Shown here: piece after piece, positions 34,978 through 45,663 of the stretch
Numbering within the stretch: position 1 is the first letter of the stretch
Layout: the number at the start of each line of letters is the position of its first letter
Source of the DNA: Filosporella fistucella
Taxonomy: Eukaryota; Ascomycota; Leotiomycetes; Helotiales
Direction: 5' to 3'
DNA: 64,000 nucleotides
NCBI GenBank assembly: GCA_030077755.1
Contig: JAQJZZ010000014.1
Coordinates: forward strand, 1,798,001-1,862,000
The notes under the pieces: generated by a model
Databases searched by the model: none
The model's input: only the letters and a program-made list of their open reading frames with translations
Told to the model about the DNA's origin: nothing
Program-made: the position numbers and the translations under genes

Positions 34978-36944
34978 TCAAGCTCCGTTTTTGATTACAT
35001 CCGCGATCTTCTCTGCTAGCGCGTCTATCAGGGTCAGTATCTTTCTCGTTCTCTTTGTGTTTACGGAATCTTTGACTTACAAACAGTACTCTGTGGATGA
35101 CCTGGTGGTAAGAAAGGAAATGAGCTTGTATCCACTACCCTTACACCCTCTACCCCTCTCACCTTACATCCAGAATCCAAAACGCTCATTGGATCATCAT
35201 CTTTCCCCATCTTACATGTACAACTTGCATGCCAAACAGTTTGTAAGCTCTTCTTCACAGCGTCTAATATGTCTTCATCACTGCTTACGTCCAAACCTGG
35301 ATATGATTCCACTCCTTTCAATATTCCTCGCATATGCTCTGTCCCAAATGCATTTCGAGTTCTCTTGAATGCGGCAATGGCAACAGCTTGATCAGTCGGA
35401 TGGGTAAGGTACGCCATGTTGATGATTGGAAGGTCCGAGGTAGTATTTGAGGTCAGTTGGATGTTTCCTCGAGAGAGTGGGGTTTCAAGTGCAGCAAGGA
35501 TGGTGCCGTATTGGAAGCTATCTCGAGGTTCTGAGAAGGTCAGCTACGATGTCTAAATTTCGTGAAGGGTTCAAAGTGGCTTACGTTTGAACAGTAGACT
35601 AGACCAATCTCCTACATATCCAGCGCTAGATATGTATCCTACTTCTGGCCAATCTGCCGGGTATTTAGAAAGGTCTTCAAGTGCTTCTTGTCCCATCGAG
35701 TTGCGCTGGGGTGAAGGAATCTTCTCCCAACCGATGAGGTCTGCGATTGGGTTTGTGAGGGGCCCTCTCTTGTGTGCAAAGAAATTGAATGTTTCTTTGA
35801 CAAGAGTGATTGGATTCTACAGAATTAGCAAATAGTCTCCCATTGACATGAAAGAACACTTACTGTGGCAAGACTTGTGAAGGTCTTGACGTCTACTTTG
35901 TACGTAGGTCCAAAGAAAATATGATCTTGAAGGTTTTGACCAACACCTGGTAGATCCACTAATACTGGAATACCATGCTCGTGCAGGTGTGAAGACGGAC
36001 CGATACCAGACACCATGAGAATCTGAGGCGATTGGAATGCGCCTGCCGACACGATGACTTCTTTAGAAACCCTTAAAGTCCTCTCGATCCCCTTTCTCTC
36101 GACTACCACCTCCACAGCTCTCATCTTCTCGTCAAACAGGATTTTCTTCGCCATTGTCGAGGTGAAAATATGCAGATTTGGACGGTTTTGTCTTCGAGCT
36201 TCTTTGAGGAACGACGTAGCTGCTGATTCCCGCTTGCCATTTTTAGGATTAATCGTACAGGATGTATACTGGCATCCCATCATAACACCACTATTGAAGT
36301 CTGATATCGTGGGTATGCCAATTTGGTTGAGCGATCCTTTGACGTGCTCTGAAAATGGCTGACCATATGTTGGGTAGGAAACATTCAACGGTGCTCCACC
36401 TGAATTGAACGCTCTAGAGTCATAGTGTGTGCAGACCTCTCGAGTTTCATCTGGTGCAGTGAAATTGACACTTCTCTTGTAATGAGGAAGGAATCTGTCA
36501 AATGACTGCACTCTGTCAATTCCCCCCGTTGACTATGCACCAGTTTTAACTTACATATGATGGATCTCCCACTACCTCAGCCCAACTATCCAATGCTCCC
36601 CTACTAGGCCGTTGATAAATCATGAAACCTCTTGCACTGCTACCTCCCAGACATTTCCCTCGTGCATAACCTCGTTTCTTGTTCCCAGAAGCTGGATCAG
36701 CAGGAGTTTGAAATTCCCAGTCGATGCCCGGGAATTTTTCTCTCGTACCGACAAAAAGTACATCAGTTCCAGGAATTGAGGAAATGAGACCGGAAATAGG
36801 ATTCCAATTCTTGCCAGCCTCTATAACTGCGACAGTGAGATATGGTTCTTCTGAGAGCCGCGCTGCGATAGTGAGGCCTGCTGTTCCCCCGCCAAGAATA
36901 ATATAGTCATATGCGTCAAGTTGCTTTGAAGAAGAAGGAGCCAT
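34978..36944 (-). CDS. GMC-family FAD oxidoreductase (intracellular)
   Basis: Five exons, 36944-36555, 36505-35864, 35816-35585, 35530-35081 and 35024-34978, give 586 residues. The N-terminal IILGGGTAGLTIAARL binds FAD. GYARGKCLGGSSARGFMIYQR is the first GMC signature, and GAFQSPQILMVSGIGP the second. The C-terminal HASCTCKMG and PPGHPQSTVYALAEKI hold the active-site histidines and close the FAD domain; the last 47-nt exon supplies ALAEKI. Members oxidise alcohols, sugars, choline or aryl alcohols. There is no signal peptide, unlike secreted aryl-alcohol oxidases, so the enzyme should be cytosolic or peroxisomal; no C-terminal SKL is present. It lies downstream of and on the same strand as the MFS permease (518 bp) and converges with the Zn2Cys6 gene. 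Confidence 0.93.
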
Positions 36945-37462
36945 GATCTGCAATCTGTTGTGGTTGGAAAAGTGGACAGCGACATAGTGGGGTGGATGAT
37001 GGGGAATATATCCCCCGCGCATTCCAGTCCGCTGGGCTGGGACAATTGCATCTTGGAATTTTCATGAATCGCATTTGGAACGCCTTGACTGTGACTCGTG
37101 GCCCAATCCTCCATGCGTTGTTGAAACAGACGAGGGAAACCTGGGCAGGCGCTCTGACTGGTGAAACAAAGCTTGGGGGACATACTAAACAAACTTTTTG
37201 AAGTGTCCGTGATAATCTTGGACAGATTCAAACCTGATCTGATCGAACATTTGGCATTTCAATTTTCTTGGGCAGAGTTACGAAGTACACTTGGAGCTAA
37301 AACAACAGGGTTTCAAGGTCGAAAACATGCGTTCTATGGTATCGATACTTCTCACTTGTGTCTGGGGGTCCTTGGGCACCAAGACCAGACAGAAACCTCC
37401 TACGCCTCACAGAGTAGATTGCACACGAGCTGCATTCTATCTCCACCTAGTTGGCAGTCTTT
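36945..37462. other. intergenic region between GMC gene and MFS permease gene
   Basis: 518 bp between two minus-strand genes: promoter of the GMC oxidoreductase and 3' flank of the permease. Short plus-strand frames here are featureless. Confidence 0.5.
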
Positions 37463-39755
37463 CTACATTGTGTAGCGGAAGTATGGGTTTTGCACTGCAA
37501 TGAATTAGCAACCCAATTTGTCAACATTTTATCAGCTGAGCAGGGTGAAACGTGCTCAGAGGTCAAATCACAGCAAATTTTGGAAGAGGGAATAAAGGAA
37601 GAGGTGGCATACAATCCGTAACGTCAGCCTCTCCCATTTCTCTGCCAAGTCGTTCCTGCTCTTCTTTACTTATGCCGCTCTCAGCAGCCATCCTATCCCT
37701 TCTCCGATTCTGCCACATATAATATGCTCTCCAAGAACTTATTAGTATGAATTCCATCCCTAGGCAAATCGCAGCTCCAATGGTTCCAGGAATATATTGC
37801 GGTGCATCTTTCGTCTTGAAGATTTGACTTCCACACATGTTACCCACACAGTAGCCAAGAAAAGTTGCAGATGAGATGATGGTTTTCTTTGTGCGACCAG
37901 CGACATTCGATGGAATGAGTGTCCAGGCCAGAAAGAGGGCGAGTACGAAAGGAACAGTGATGAGGTAAAGGCCCCATTTGGTCCATTTATACGAGGGCTC
38001 ATTGGGCAACAGTGCAAGTGCTAGAAGACCAACAAACGGCGGGATTGTTGCTGAAGCCATGATGTACATTCGTCTGTTCTTCACTTTGCGGGTATAAATA
38101 CCGACAGCGAGGAAGATCAAAAGGGACACAACTGCGGTTGTATGTTAGAGAATAGCCCAGTCCACCAATAGATTGTAAAAAGTCATTCAGATTGAAATTA
38201 AACCTACCTGATCTTGGGATACCGACAAGGAGAACCTGTAGCTCGGTGAATCCAAAAGAAGCGTACATCAAGGACCCAAATGTTGTAAGTCCACTTTAGA
38301 TCTATTTAGCAATAATTTACGAGTATACTAGGAAGGATACATACCCATTGGGCACGGAGGATAGAAATGCATTAACCGTCGAAAAGTAGAGTACTGGATC
38401 TTTAAATGCCTCCGCAACTTGAGCCCAGTTCCACTTTCTACCGGTCACATCTCGGCCAGCTTTGTTCTGAACAATGCGAGCGGCACTGAATCAAGTATAT
38501 CAGCAAATATTCGAGCACGAAAAGTTCAAGGTACTGCCTACGCCATCCTTTTCTCCTCTTTGTTCATCCACCTGACTTCTCGGGGGCTTCCCAACATGAG
38601 AAAGCACACTAGAGCAGCAACAATGGTGCATGCACCAAGAAACAACGAGATGCCTCTCCAGGGTGCCAAACCTCCCTTCTTCTCAGCATAGCTACCAATT
38701 CCATAATTGACCAGGTCCGCAATTATACCGAAACCAGCGTTTGCCGACTGCCAGAAAAGTGCTCGAGAAGAGTGCTCTTCAGTCCGATACCATGTGCCAA
38801 TTATGAGAACGAAACCGGGGGAGATGGTGCACTCAAAGAAGCCTTGGAGAGCGCGGATCGCCATTAAGTGAGCCCAATTTTTGGCAGCAGAGACGGAGAT
38901 CACACAAATACCTGCAGCCATTAGTTCTGGCTGTAGATTCGAAGATAAAATCTTACCCCAACAAAGCATGTAGATGCTCAGAGATCTTCCAAGTGCCCAC
39001 CGTTGTAGGAGGAAGTTAGATGGGAATTCACCACACAAGTACGCTATGTAAAATCTGTGGTGCGATTGTTGGTAAGCCTGTTCGAACCCCATGCACTTGA
39101 AGTAAGACAATACTTACATTGTAGTGAGCCATTGATACTCCTGACCTACGAGATGCGTGTCTTTTCGAAGGCCAAAGAGCTGCAAATTGTGAGCTCTGGA
39201 TCAGCTGCGTTGAACGGACGGAGCTTACTGCTTGTGTACCAAGAGACGTTTTGTCAGTTTGTTGAATCCCGTAGCAGCACCACCTGTATGTTGATTAGCT
39301 AGCAGATCGAGCTGACATGACCAAGGACATACATCAGGGGTAGCAAATAGCGGTCTATTTTCGACAAAAGCTTCTTGTATTGTTCCGGTGTGTAGTCTTT
39401 GCAAGATCTTAGTAATTTTATTTTATTCTACTGGGCATCGGGACAACGATGGTAGACTCAAAAAGGAACTTCGCACATGGGAAAATCAATCTAGCTTGGA
39501 TTGACAGCTCGAATACAATACAGTCTTTCACCACTCTGAGATACAAATTGCTCAGACCAGGAATCAACCAGAAAACCAATAGAATAGCAACATACCAGAT
39601 TCGCGAATTTCATCCACGTCGCCATCGATAACAACAACCTCGCCATCAGTAGAAGAGTTATCCTTCTCATCAACTACCTTCTTCTCATCAGAGTCATATT
39701 GAGATACGCGATCGGCTGCTGTCACCGTCTGGTCATCGTGTTTCGCGGCCATCAT
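37463..39755 (-). CDS. MFS anion:cation symporter (Dal5/allantoate-permease family)
   Basis: Ten exons: 39755-39596, 39396-39333, 39283-39229, 39179-39118, 39054-38957, 38911-38542, 38485-38345, 38293-38208, 38131-37613 and 37494-37463, total 528 residues. Family landmarks appear only after splicing: DYTPEQYKKLLSKIDRYLLPL, WCCYGIQQTDKTSLGTQA, FGLRKDTHLVGQEYQWL, GEFPSNFLLQRW, RALQGFFECTISPGF, FWQSANAGFG, PSNVAGRTKK and the terminal LQNPYFRYTM, which comes from a 32-nt last exon. Twelve hydrophobic helices are expected. Dal5-type carriers import allantoate, ureidosuccinate, nicotinate, pantothenate, biotin precursors or other organic anions with protons. The 45-nt intron between 38957 and 38911 is a multiple of three without a stop. 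It neighbours the GMC oxidase on the same strand. Confidence 0.93.
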
Positions 39756-40459
39756 GGAACGATCAGACAATTACTGGCTAATCAAGAAAAACAAGCTCAA
39801 TATCCAAGAAACTGTGGCTTGATGGCGTCGCATCATTTATATACCCTCACATCGTACAGCGCAAGTCATATGTGCTAGGAATCCTTATCGCACAGATAGC
39901 AAACTGCATGGCCAAGAGTTAAAACTGTAGGTTGCCCGAGCCAAGCAAAGTAAACTGACATTATTCAGGTATGAGTAAACGGGGGGTGAGGGGCAGATAG
40001 TGCAACTGTGCAATTTATGGTTGTTATCTTGGAGCAACACACTCTTCCAGGATGTTTATCGGCATTTATTTACCCCATTGTTCGGGATACCCGTAACACG
40101 ATGAAGCCAAGCCCCGCAAGGTGGAACCTTGCAACGTAACACTTTAAGGATAGAAAGGGTCGATAACTGGATGGCCAGCATTGCATACCCTTTTCCGGAA
40201 TGAGTCCGACCATGCGTGGTGGCCGCTCCGTTGGTGGAGGAAGTGTAACGCGATTCAAAAGGGAAGGTCGGAAAGATAAATATGACACCCGAAAAAAACT
40301 CATTAATGCATGTACAAGTACAAGGAATATAAAACGGTGTTTTTACCGCAGCTAAGCGGACGAAAAGTCATATATTCTGCACCTGCCACCGTATCTTACT
40401 CCTAAACACCATAATCCCTATCCTGCGCATTTACTATACACTTGCCCGAACTCAACTAA
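39756..40459. other. intergenic region, island edge
   Basis: 704 bp between the MFS permease promoter and the 3' end of the SNF5-like gene. It marks the change from accessory to housekeeping genes. No gene was recognised. Confidence 0.5.
39836..39843 (-). promoter_or_regulatory. TATA box of the MFS permease gene
   Basis: TATATAAA on the minus strand, about 80 bp upstream of the ATG at 39755, a position usual for regulated fungal promoters. String match and spacing only. Confidence 0.45.
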
Positions 40460-42659
40460 TTAAGAAGCACTCGCCGTTTGGGACCCACTACCACCTGCAC
40501 TGGTGCTTGGCACGTTTGCCGCTATTCTTGCATCAACTCGTTCTCTATGTTGCCGATTCTTCAAATGGACCTCGAAATTGCCCACAGTCGTCTCCGGGCC
40601 CGGGGTATAGAGCTTTCCCGGACAATCATGGCAACGAATTCGTGGTAGATACATGAACTTGATTCCATCTGGTATTGGCCCAGGTGGTGGTTGAGAGCAA
40701 GGAAGTTCAGTTGCCGAGTTGACAGCTGAGTATCTCATCATACCTTCAAATCGATCGTGGGGATATTGAGTAAGGAGAGCCGTGAGCCCAGAAGTGAGCC
40801 AGCTTGGAGGTGACGGCTTTGTGAACATTAGTAAGAAGGACAGGAAAATTAAGATGAGAAATCTAAATGGTGACATGACTTACGGGAACGTGAGCAGGCT
40901 GCCCAGGACCTGGGGGAGGAGGTGCATCAACCCTGCCAATTTGTCCTTGTGGAACTGGAGTGGTTGAAGGCTGTAGAGTCTGACTTTGCACACCAGGGGT
41001 GGATGGCGGTCCCATCGAACCAGGAGCTGGTGTGCCCAATGCAGCAGAAGTAGCACGATTAAGTGTTGGAGGTTGCTGCAGAGTTGAAGGTCGATTTCCT
41101 GATTTGAGATCTCGTAACCATTTCCTCAATTTTTCTTTCCCAACAGGTAACTTCACAATGTAAGTATCAGAACTTTCCTCGCGAGGGTTCCTTCGGGCGG
41201 ATGTCCTTGTCTCATGGTGGTGAATCGTTGCTTCGGGAGTTTCTGAACGTCCAAGATTGGCCATTCTTTGTTGTGCAGTTGCTGCGGCTCCTCGCATTCC
41301 TCTCGTACGTGCAGTGCCAGAGAGAAGATTTGACATTGCGGGCGATTCGGGTGCGGAGTCCTCACTATCAGATGATTCCGAAAGCTCTCCGTCACGAGCC
41401 CCGGGACGTTTCCTACCAGATGGCCCTCCTACTCTTTTGTACAATCGACTTTCTTCAACATTCTCAGCTGCTCCTGGGATCACGGAGGATACTATCAACG
41501 TACGAACGGTTCGTTGTCTGTCCTTCAGATCTGGTAACGTGGGACCTCCTCGCCTATTCACAGATCTCTTCTGTCTCCTTTGCTCTCGAGAATATATTAA
41601 CTCGCCCCTTTCTAGGTCGGCTTCAGTCACATCATAAATTAATGGCGTAAACTCTCGAGCTTGATTTTGTGTTCGGAATACGGAAGGAAGTGGAGATGGA
41701 AGCATTGAAGAGATCAAGTCTTGATCTTCCAACGGCCGCCCGTCGAAGGGATGTCCAATAATGTACAAACTCCTGGTATACAACTGACATTGCTCCCGTA
41801 TGGAATGTGCTATTGATGTTGTGAATTCACCTGCTAACGATAACTCCCTGGACAAGCTCTGAGCAAACTCTTCTGGTGAATTCGTGGGATTTGCGAGATC
41901 CCATTCGAATTTATCCTCTAGAGTTGTCGGGCCTATGGTGATATTCAACTTGATCAGGATCCTCATTTCCTCGTTCTTGTATGCAGAGTATGGCAGTTCC
42001 GGATCCAAAGCATCCTCTTTGGTGTAGACTTGCGGATAAAAATCCGCAAGTTGGTCGCGCATTTGCTGCTGAACTTGGTCGAGAACAGGATTTGCCATCG
42101 GCAATGCAAGCCCTAAATCCTCCATCAATTGAGCTGCAAACAATTCCGGGCTAACAACCCGATCGTGAAGGTTCCAGGTAAAAGTATCTCGTAGTTTTAT
42201 CTTGTCCCAATCGACATCCAATCGGATAGGGACCAGTTCTTCCTCCTGTTCTGCTTGTTGTGCAATGTCCTTGCGTTTGATACGTAACCTTGCCGTCTTT
42301 CTATGTCCAAGTCGTGGTTTCTGCGACGGATACACCAATTTCGTCTGCCCATCTGTGTTTCCATTTCCGTAGCCAGCATAGCCTTGACCGAATAATCGAC
42401 TCGGGAGGAACCATGATCGATACTCCTGACGGACCTTTATATAGTCGTCCGTCTCATTTCTCATGCGCGTGTATTCCTTTTTCCGATTCTCGCCATCTGC
42501 TATGAGAGCAGCGGTATGGACTAAGTCGCGGTTGACGTATTGGTTGAGAAGGATCTTTTGGAAATCGGATTTTGTACGTTCATGTTTAACTAGAACAGGA
42601 GTATTCGCTCCTCCTGAGGCGTCGGCGGTCGGGGATGCCTGCTGGGAGTCTGGAGCCAT
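40460..42659 (-). CDS. SNF5/SFH1 subunit of a SWI/SNF or RSC chromatin remodeller
   Basis: Exons 42659-40884 and 40816-40460 give 710 residues. The SNF5 domain has two repeats: VPIRLDVDWDKIKLRDTFTWNL from about 145, and MRILIKLNITIGPTTLEDKFEWDL from about 230, followed by the conserved SLYIIGHPFDG. A Ser/Glu-rich linker and a proline-rich segment follow. The second exon adds PSWLTSGLTALLTQYPHDRFEGMMRY and a small Cys/His module (RCHDCPGKLY...FEVHLKNRQHRERV) typical of filamentous-fungal SNF5/SFH1. The subunit anchors the ATPase remodeller to nucleosomes. Sequence cannot decide between SNF5 (SWI/SNF) and SFH1 (RSC). The start is the ATG at 42659; the frame reads on to a GTG at 42668, and an out-of-frame ATG lies 10-12 bases upstream. 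The intron uses GTAAGT and a CTAAT branch point. Confidence 0.93.
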
Positions 42660-43154
42660 TGCGAACACATCCGCGACAGCTTTGCGACGGGTTGGAAGAG
42701 TTTAATGTAGCCCGTAAGATGGTTGTTGATATTGATGAGCCTTCAGCTGTATCAAGAGGCGCGAATCTACAACAGCGCGACGAGATGAGAAATACGTACG
42801 GTAGCCAGATCCGACCTTTATGGTTGTTTTAAGGAGCAGAAGGCGGTAAGGGTTCTAATGTGTGGGTTGAAAGGAGGCTTGATTGATCTGTACACGCTAA
42901 GTCTGGCTATATAGACACTTGGTCGCAACTGCCCTTAACAGCGGGCTCAGCCTGAAATAGAGCGAGCGACACTGGCAGGGATCTCGAGATGGCTCGATGG
43001 TAGGTACCTCCCTAAGCGAAAACGCTGCCAGCCCACACATCAACAATCGACTCCTCAAGGGAATCATCTTCTGATCAACAAGCCATCCAAATATTGACTT
43101 TGGTTTTCACAAAATTACACGGTATCCTACAACATCTTTTGCATTTCAGACATC
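42660..43154. promoter_or_regulatory. divergent promoter, SNF5-like / EBP1-like genes
   Basis: 495 bp between two divergently transcribed housekeeping genes. An out-of-frame ATG just upstream of the SNF5-like start could make a short overlapping upstream reading frame. No TATA box close to either start was seen. Confidence 0.45.
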
Positions 43155-44640
43155 ATGGCCGACAAGAAGGAAACTGAAGAGGTTGGTAAGTAAACAAACT
43201 CCAAACTAATTCAAGGAGGGGCTGTTACGACCCCGCTATCCGAGTCCCAAATCGAAGACTCTGCAGGATAAAGAGAAACAACACCTCAAAGGATATTTCC
43301 TGACTCTCAGAAATATAGATTACACCTTGAACAATCCCGATACCCTGACCAAGTACAAGAGCGCAGCTCAGATCTCCCAGAAGGTCTTGGAAGCTGTTAC
43401 TGCTCTTTGCGTAGCTGGAGAGAAGATCGTGACCATCTGCGAGAAGGGCGACAAGTTGTTGGAGGAGGAAATCTCCAAGGTCTATCGTGGAAAGAAGATC
43501 ACAAAGGGTATGGCCCTTTTGATTATGGTCTGCGACAGATCTGACACTTGCTATAGGAATTTCCCACCCAACTACCGTCTCCCCATCTGCTTTCGTCACT
43601 CCATACACCCCACTCACCTCTGATGAGGCCGAAGCTTCAGTTACCCTTAAGGAAGGAGAAGCAGTTAAAATACAGCTTGGTGCCCAAATTGATGGCTTTG
43701 GAACAATAGTCTGTGACACAATCATTGTTGGAGGCGAGGTCAAGGGCCGAGATGCCGATTTATTGCTGGCAACATATTATGCAAACGAGCTACTCCTGCG
43801 ATTAATGGTCCCCCCTGGACTATTGACTACTGGAACCGACGAGGAGAAGGCTAAGGCTGCAAAGGTCAAAGCCCCTAGTCAAAGCAAGATCACCAGTCTT
43901 CTCGAGAAAGTTGCAAAGAGTTACGAGTGCAATTTAGTTGAGCACACTACCAGTTGGCAATTCGAGAGAAATGAGATCGAGGGAAAAAAGAAAATCATTC
44001 TTTCACCGGGAGATGGTACCAAGGGTGAAGGTGTTCCCGAGGTCGGTGATGTTTGGGGTGTCGAGATGGGTATCAGTTTGGGATCCGGCAAGATCAAGAA
44101 CTTCGAAAACAGAGCTACACTACACCGACGCACAACTCTCACGTATGCTTTGAAGCGACCAAGCTCCAAGAAAATCTTAAACGAGGTTGTCAAGAAATTT
44201 GGTGTTTTCCCTTTCAGTTTGCGACAACTTGAGGATGAGAGAGACGCAAAGGTTGGTGTTGTGGAGTGTGTGCGAGGCAATGTTTTCCGACAATATGAAG
44301 TTGTTGGCGACAAGGATAATGAGCCAGTCGGCCGATTGCTGACCACCATTGGTAAGGCTGCTTCTCTTGACTTTTTCCCGTTGAATTGTTTTCTATTTGA
44401 TACTTCTGATACTAACTTACTATAGCGATCACCAAGAACGGTGTTCAAAGACTAGCCGCCCCACCTGCCCTTGATCTCGAGAAGGTAAAATCAGACAAGA
44501 AGATTACCGACGAGGAGGTCCTCAAGATTTTGGAACAGCCCCTAGCAAAGGAGACAAAGCCAAAAAACAAGAAAAAGAAGAAGCCAGCTAAGAAGGCTGC
44601 GGCTGCCGATGATGATGAGGAGAGCAGCGACGAGGAGTAA
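43155..44640 (+). CDS. EBP1/PA2G4-like M24-fold protein
   Basis: Four exons, 43155-43185, 43319-43507, 43557-44351 and 44426-44640, give 409 residues, close to human PA2G4 (394). The first exon holds only MADKKETEEV plus one base. The body is a methionine-aminopeptidase (M24) fold: DYTLNNPDTLTKYKSAAQISQKVLEAV, GISHPTTVSPSAFVTPYTPL (after splice), LGAQIDGFG and YALKRPSSKKILNEV. The metal-binding Asp/His/Glu set of true aminopeptidases is not apparent, as expected for this non-catalytic branch. The C-terminus is a lysine-rich KNKKKKKPAKKAA tail ending in acidic EESSDEE, suiting RNA or pre-ribosome binding. Members (fission-yeast cdb4, mammalian Ebp1) act in ribosome biogenesis and growth control. 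Confidence 0.93.
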
Positions 44641-45663
44641 AAGTTGGGATTGATGAAGGGGAAGCATGATCGACTTTTCGATTTTGAGGAGATCTTTCAT
44701 GTATAACACTGCATTATCTTTTCGGTTTATTGTTGCAGGAAGCAATGGGTTCATAAGAATCTCCGCTCCATCTGTATTCCGCTTCAGAGCCGAGCAGCCA
44801 CGGAACACTCACTCGTCTAGTGGGATTTGGGGTTTGGGAGGGTTTATAGTCTTCCACCATACCAATACCAAAGCCATTTGCAGAACAAAAATACGAAGCA
44901 TGATATAACCAAACGCGCAATTAATATAGTGACTTTTCGCATTTTGAAATACCCCATTTTTCGCTCACCTCTGCCGACCCCTGGCCGTCTTCGCTTTGCT
45001 GTGAAAAGGGGTAAGCAGACACGTGCTCCTGATTTATTGAACAGTTCTCGCCACTCGAGTCATTATCATCTGAACACGAACTGTATCAAGTAGGCAGCGA
45101 TTTCTGTGAATTTGGTAGGCAGAAAAGGTGTGACTATGGTATGAGGTAATTATTCAGACGAGCGGGGGCGATGATGGTGAATAAGGACGCCCCTAATTTT
45201 CAGTCACACATCATCACGCCCAAACCCCCCTAGATTATCTATCCGACGCCCACAGTACAGCTATTTCTAACGCAACAACAAAGTTCCATATACTCAGGAA
45301 TCAGAGAAGAGTAGAAGTACAGTCCACCCCATCTCTCAAGTGTCCGATTCGTGTGACGATCGGAAGACACCGCTCATCCATACAGTGCAAGTTGTGGGTT
45401 GGGAGCAAAGGCTGATTTAAGCGAGGGAGTCGCAAGCGAAGATTCTCCTTCTCCCAGATCCTTTCTACACCCAAATCCTCCCAACTCAACGCGTTCATCC
45501 TGTGTGAATCACGATCAGACGTAGGTTGAATGCGGTTGCAAACTCGAGGAGTATTCAATTCTACATCCCATTGATGTTGCCCTGAGCTAACAAGCCTGTA
45601 GTTGTGTGCAAGTCCAGTCGTGGTACCGGTCGCAAAGAAAGGGAGGCAGGCGACGGGGCGAGG
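44641..45663. other. intergenic region between EBP1-like gene and RCO1
   Basis: 1.0 kb with the 3' UTR of the EBP1-like gene and the promoter/5' UTR of RCO1. A minus-strand frame of 146 codons (45741-45301) overlaps the RCO1 start and has no domain; I take it as chance. Confidence 0.5.

Noticed and set aside
14826..39755. Classical secondary-metabolite gene cluster
   Set aside because: No polyketide synthase, peptide synthetase, terpene synthase, DMATS or P450 is present, so the label is not supported.
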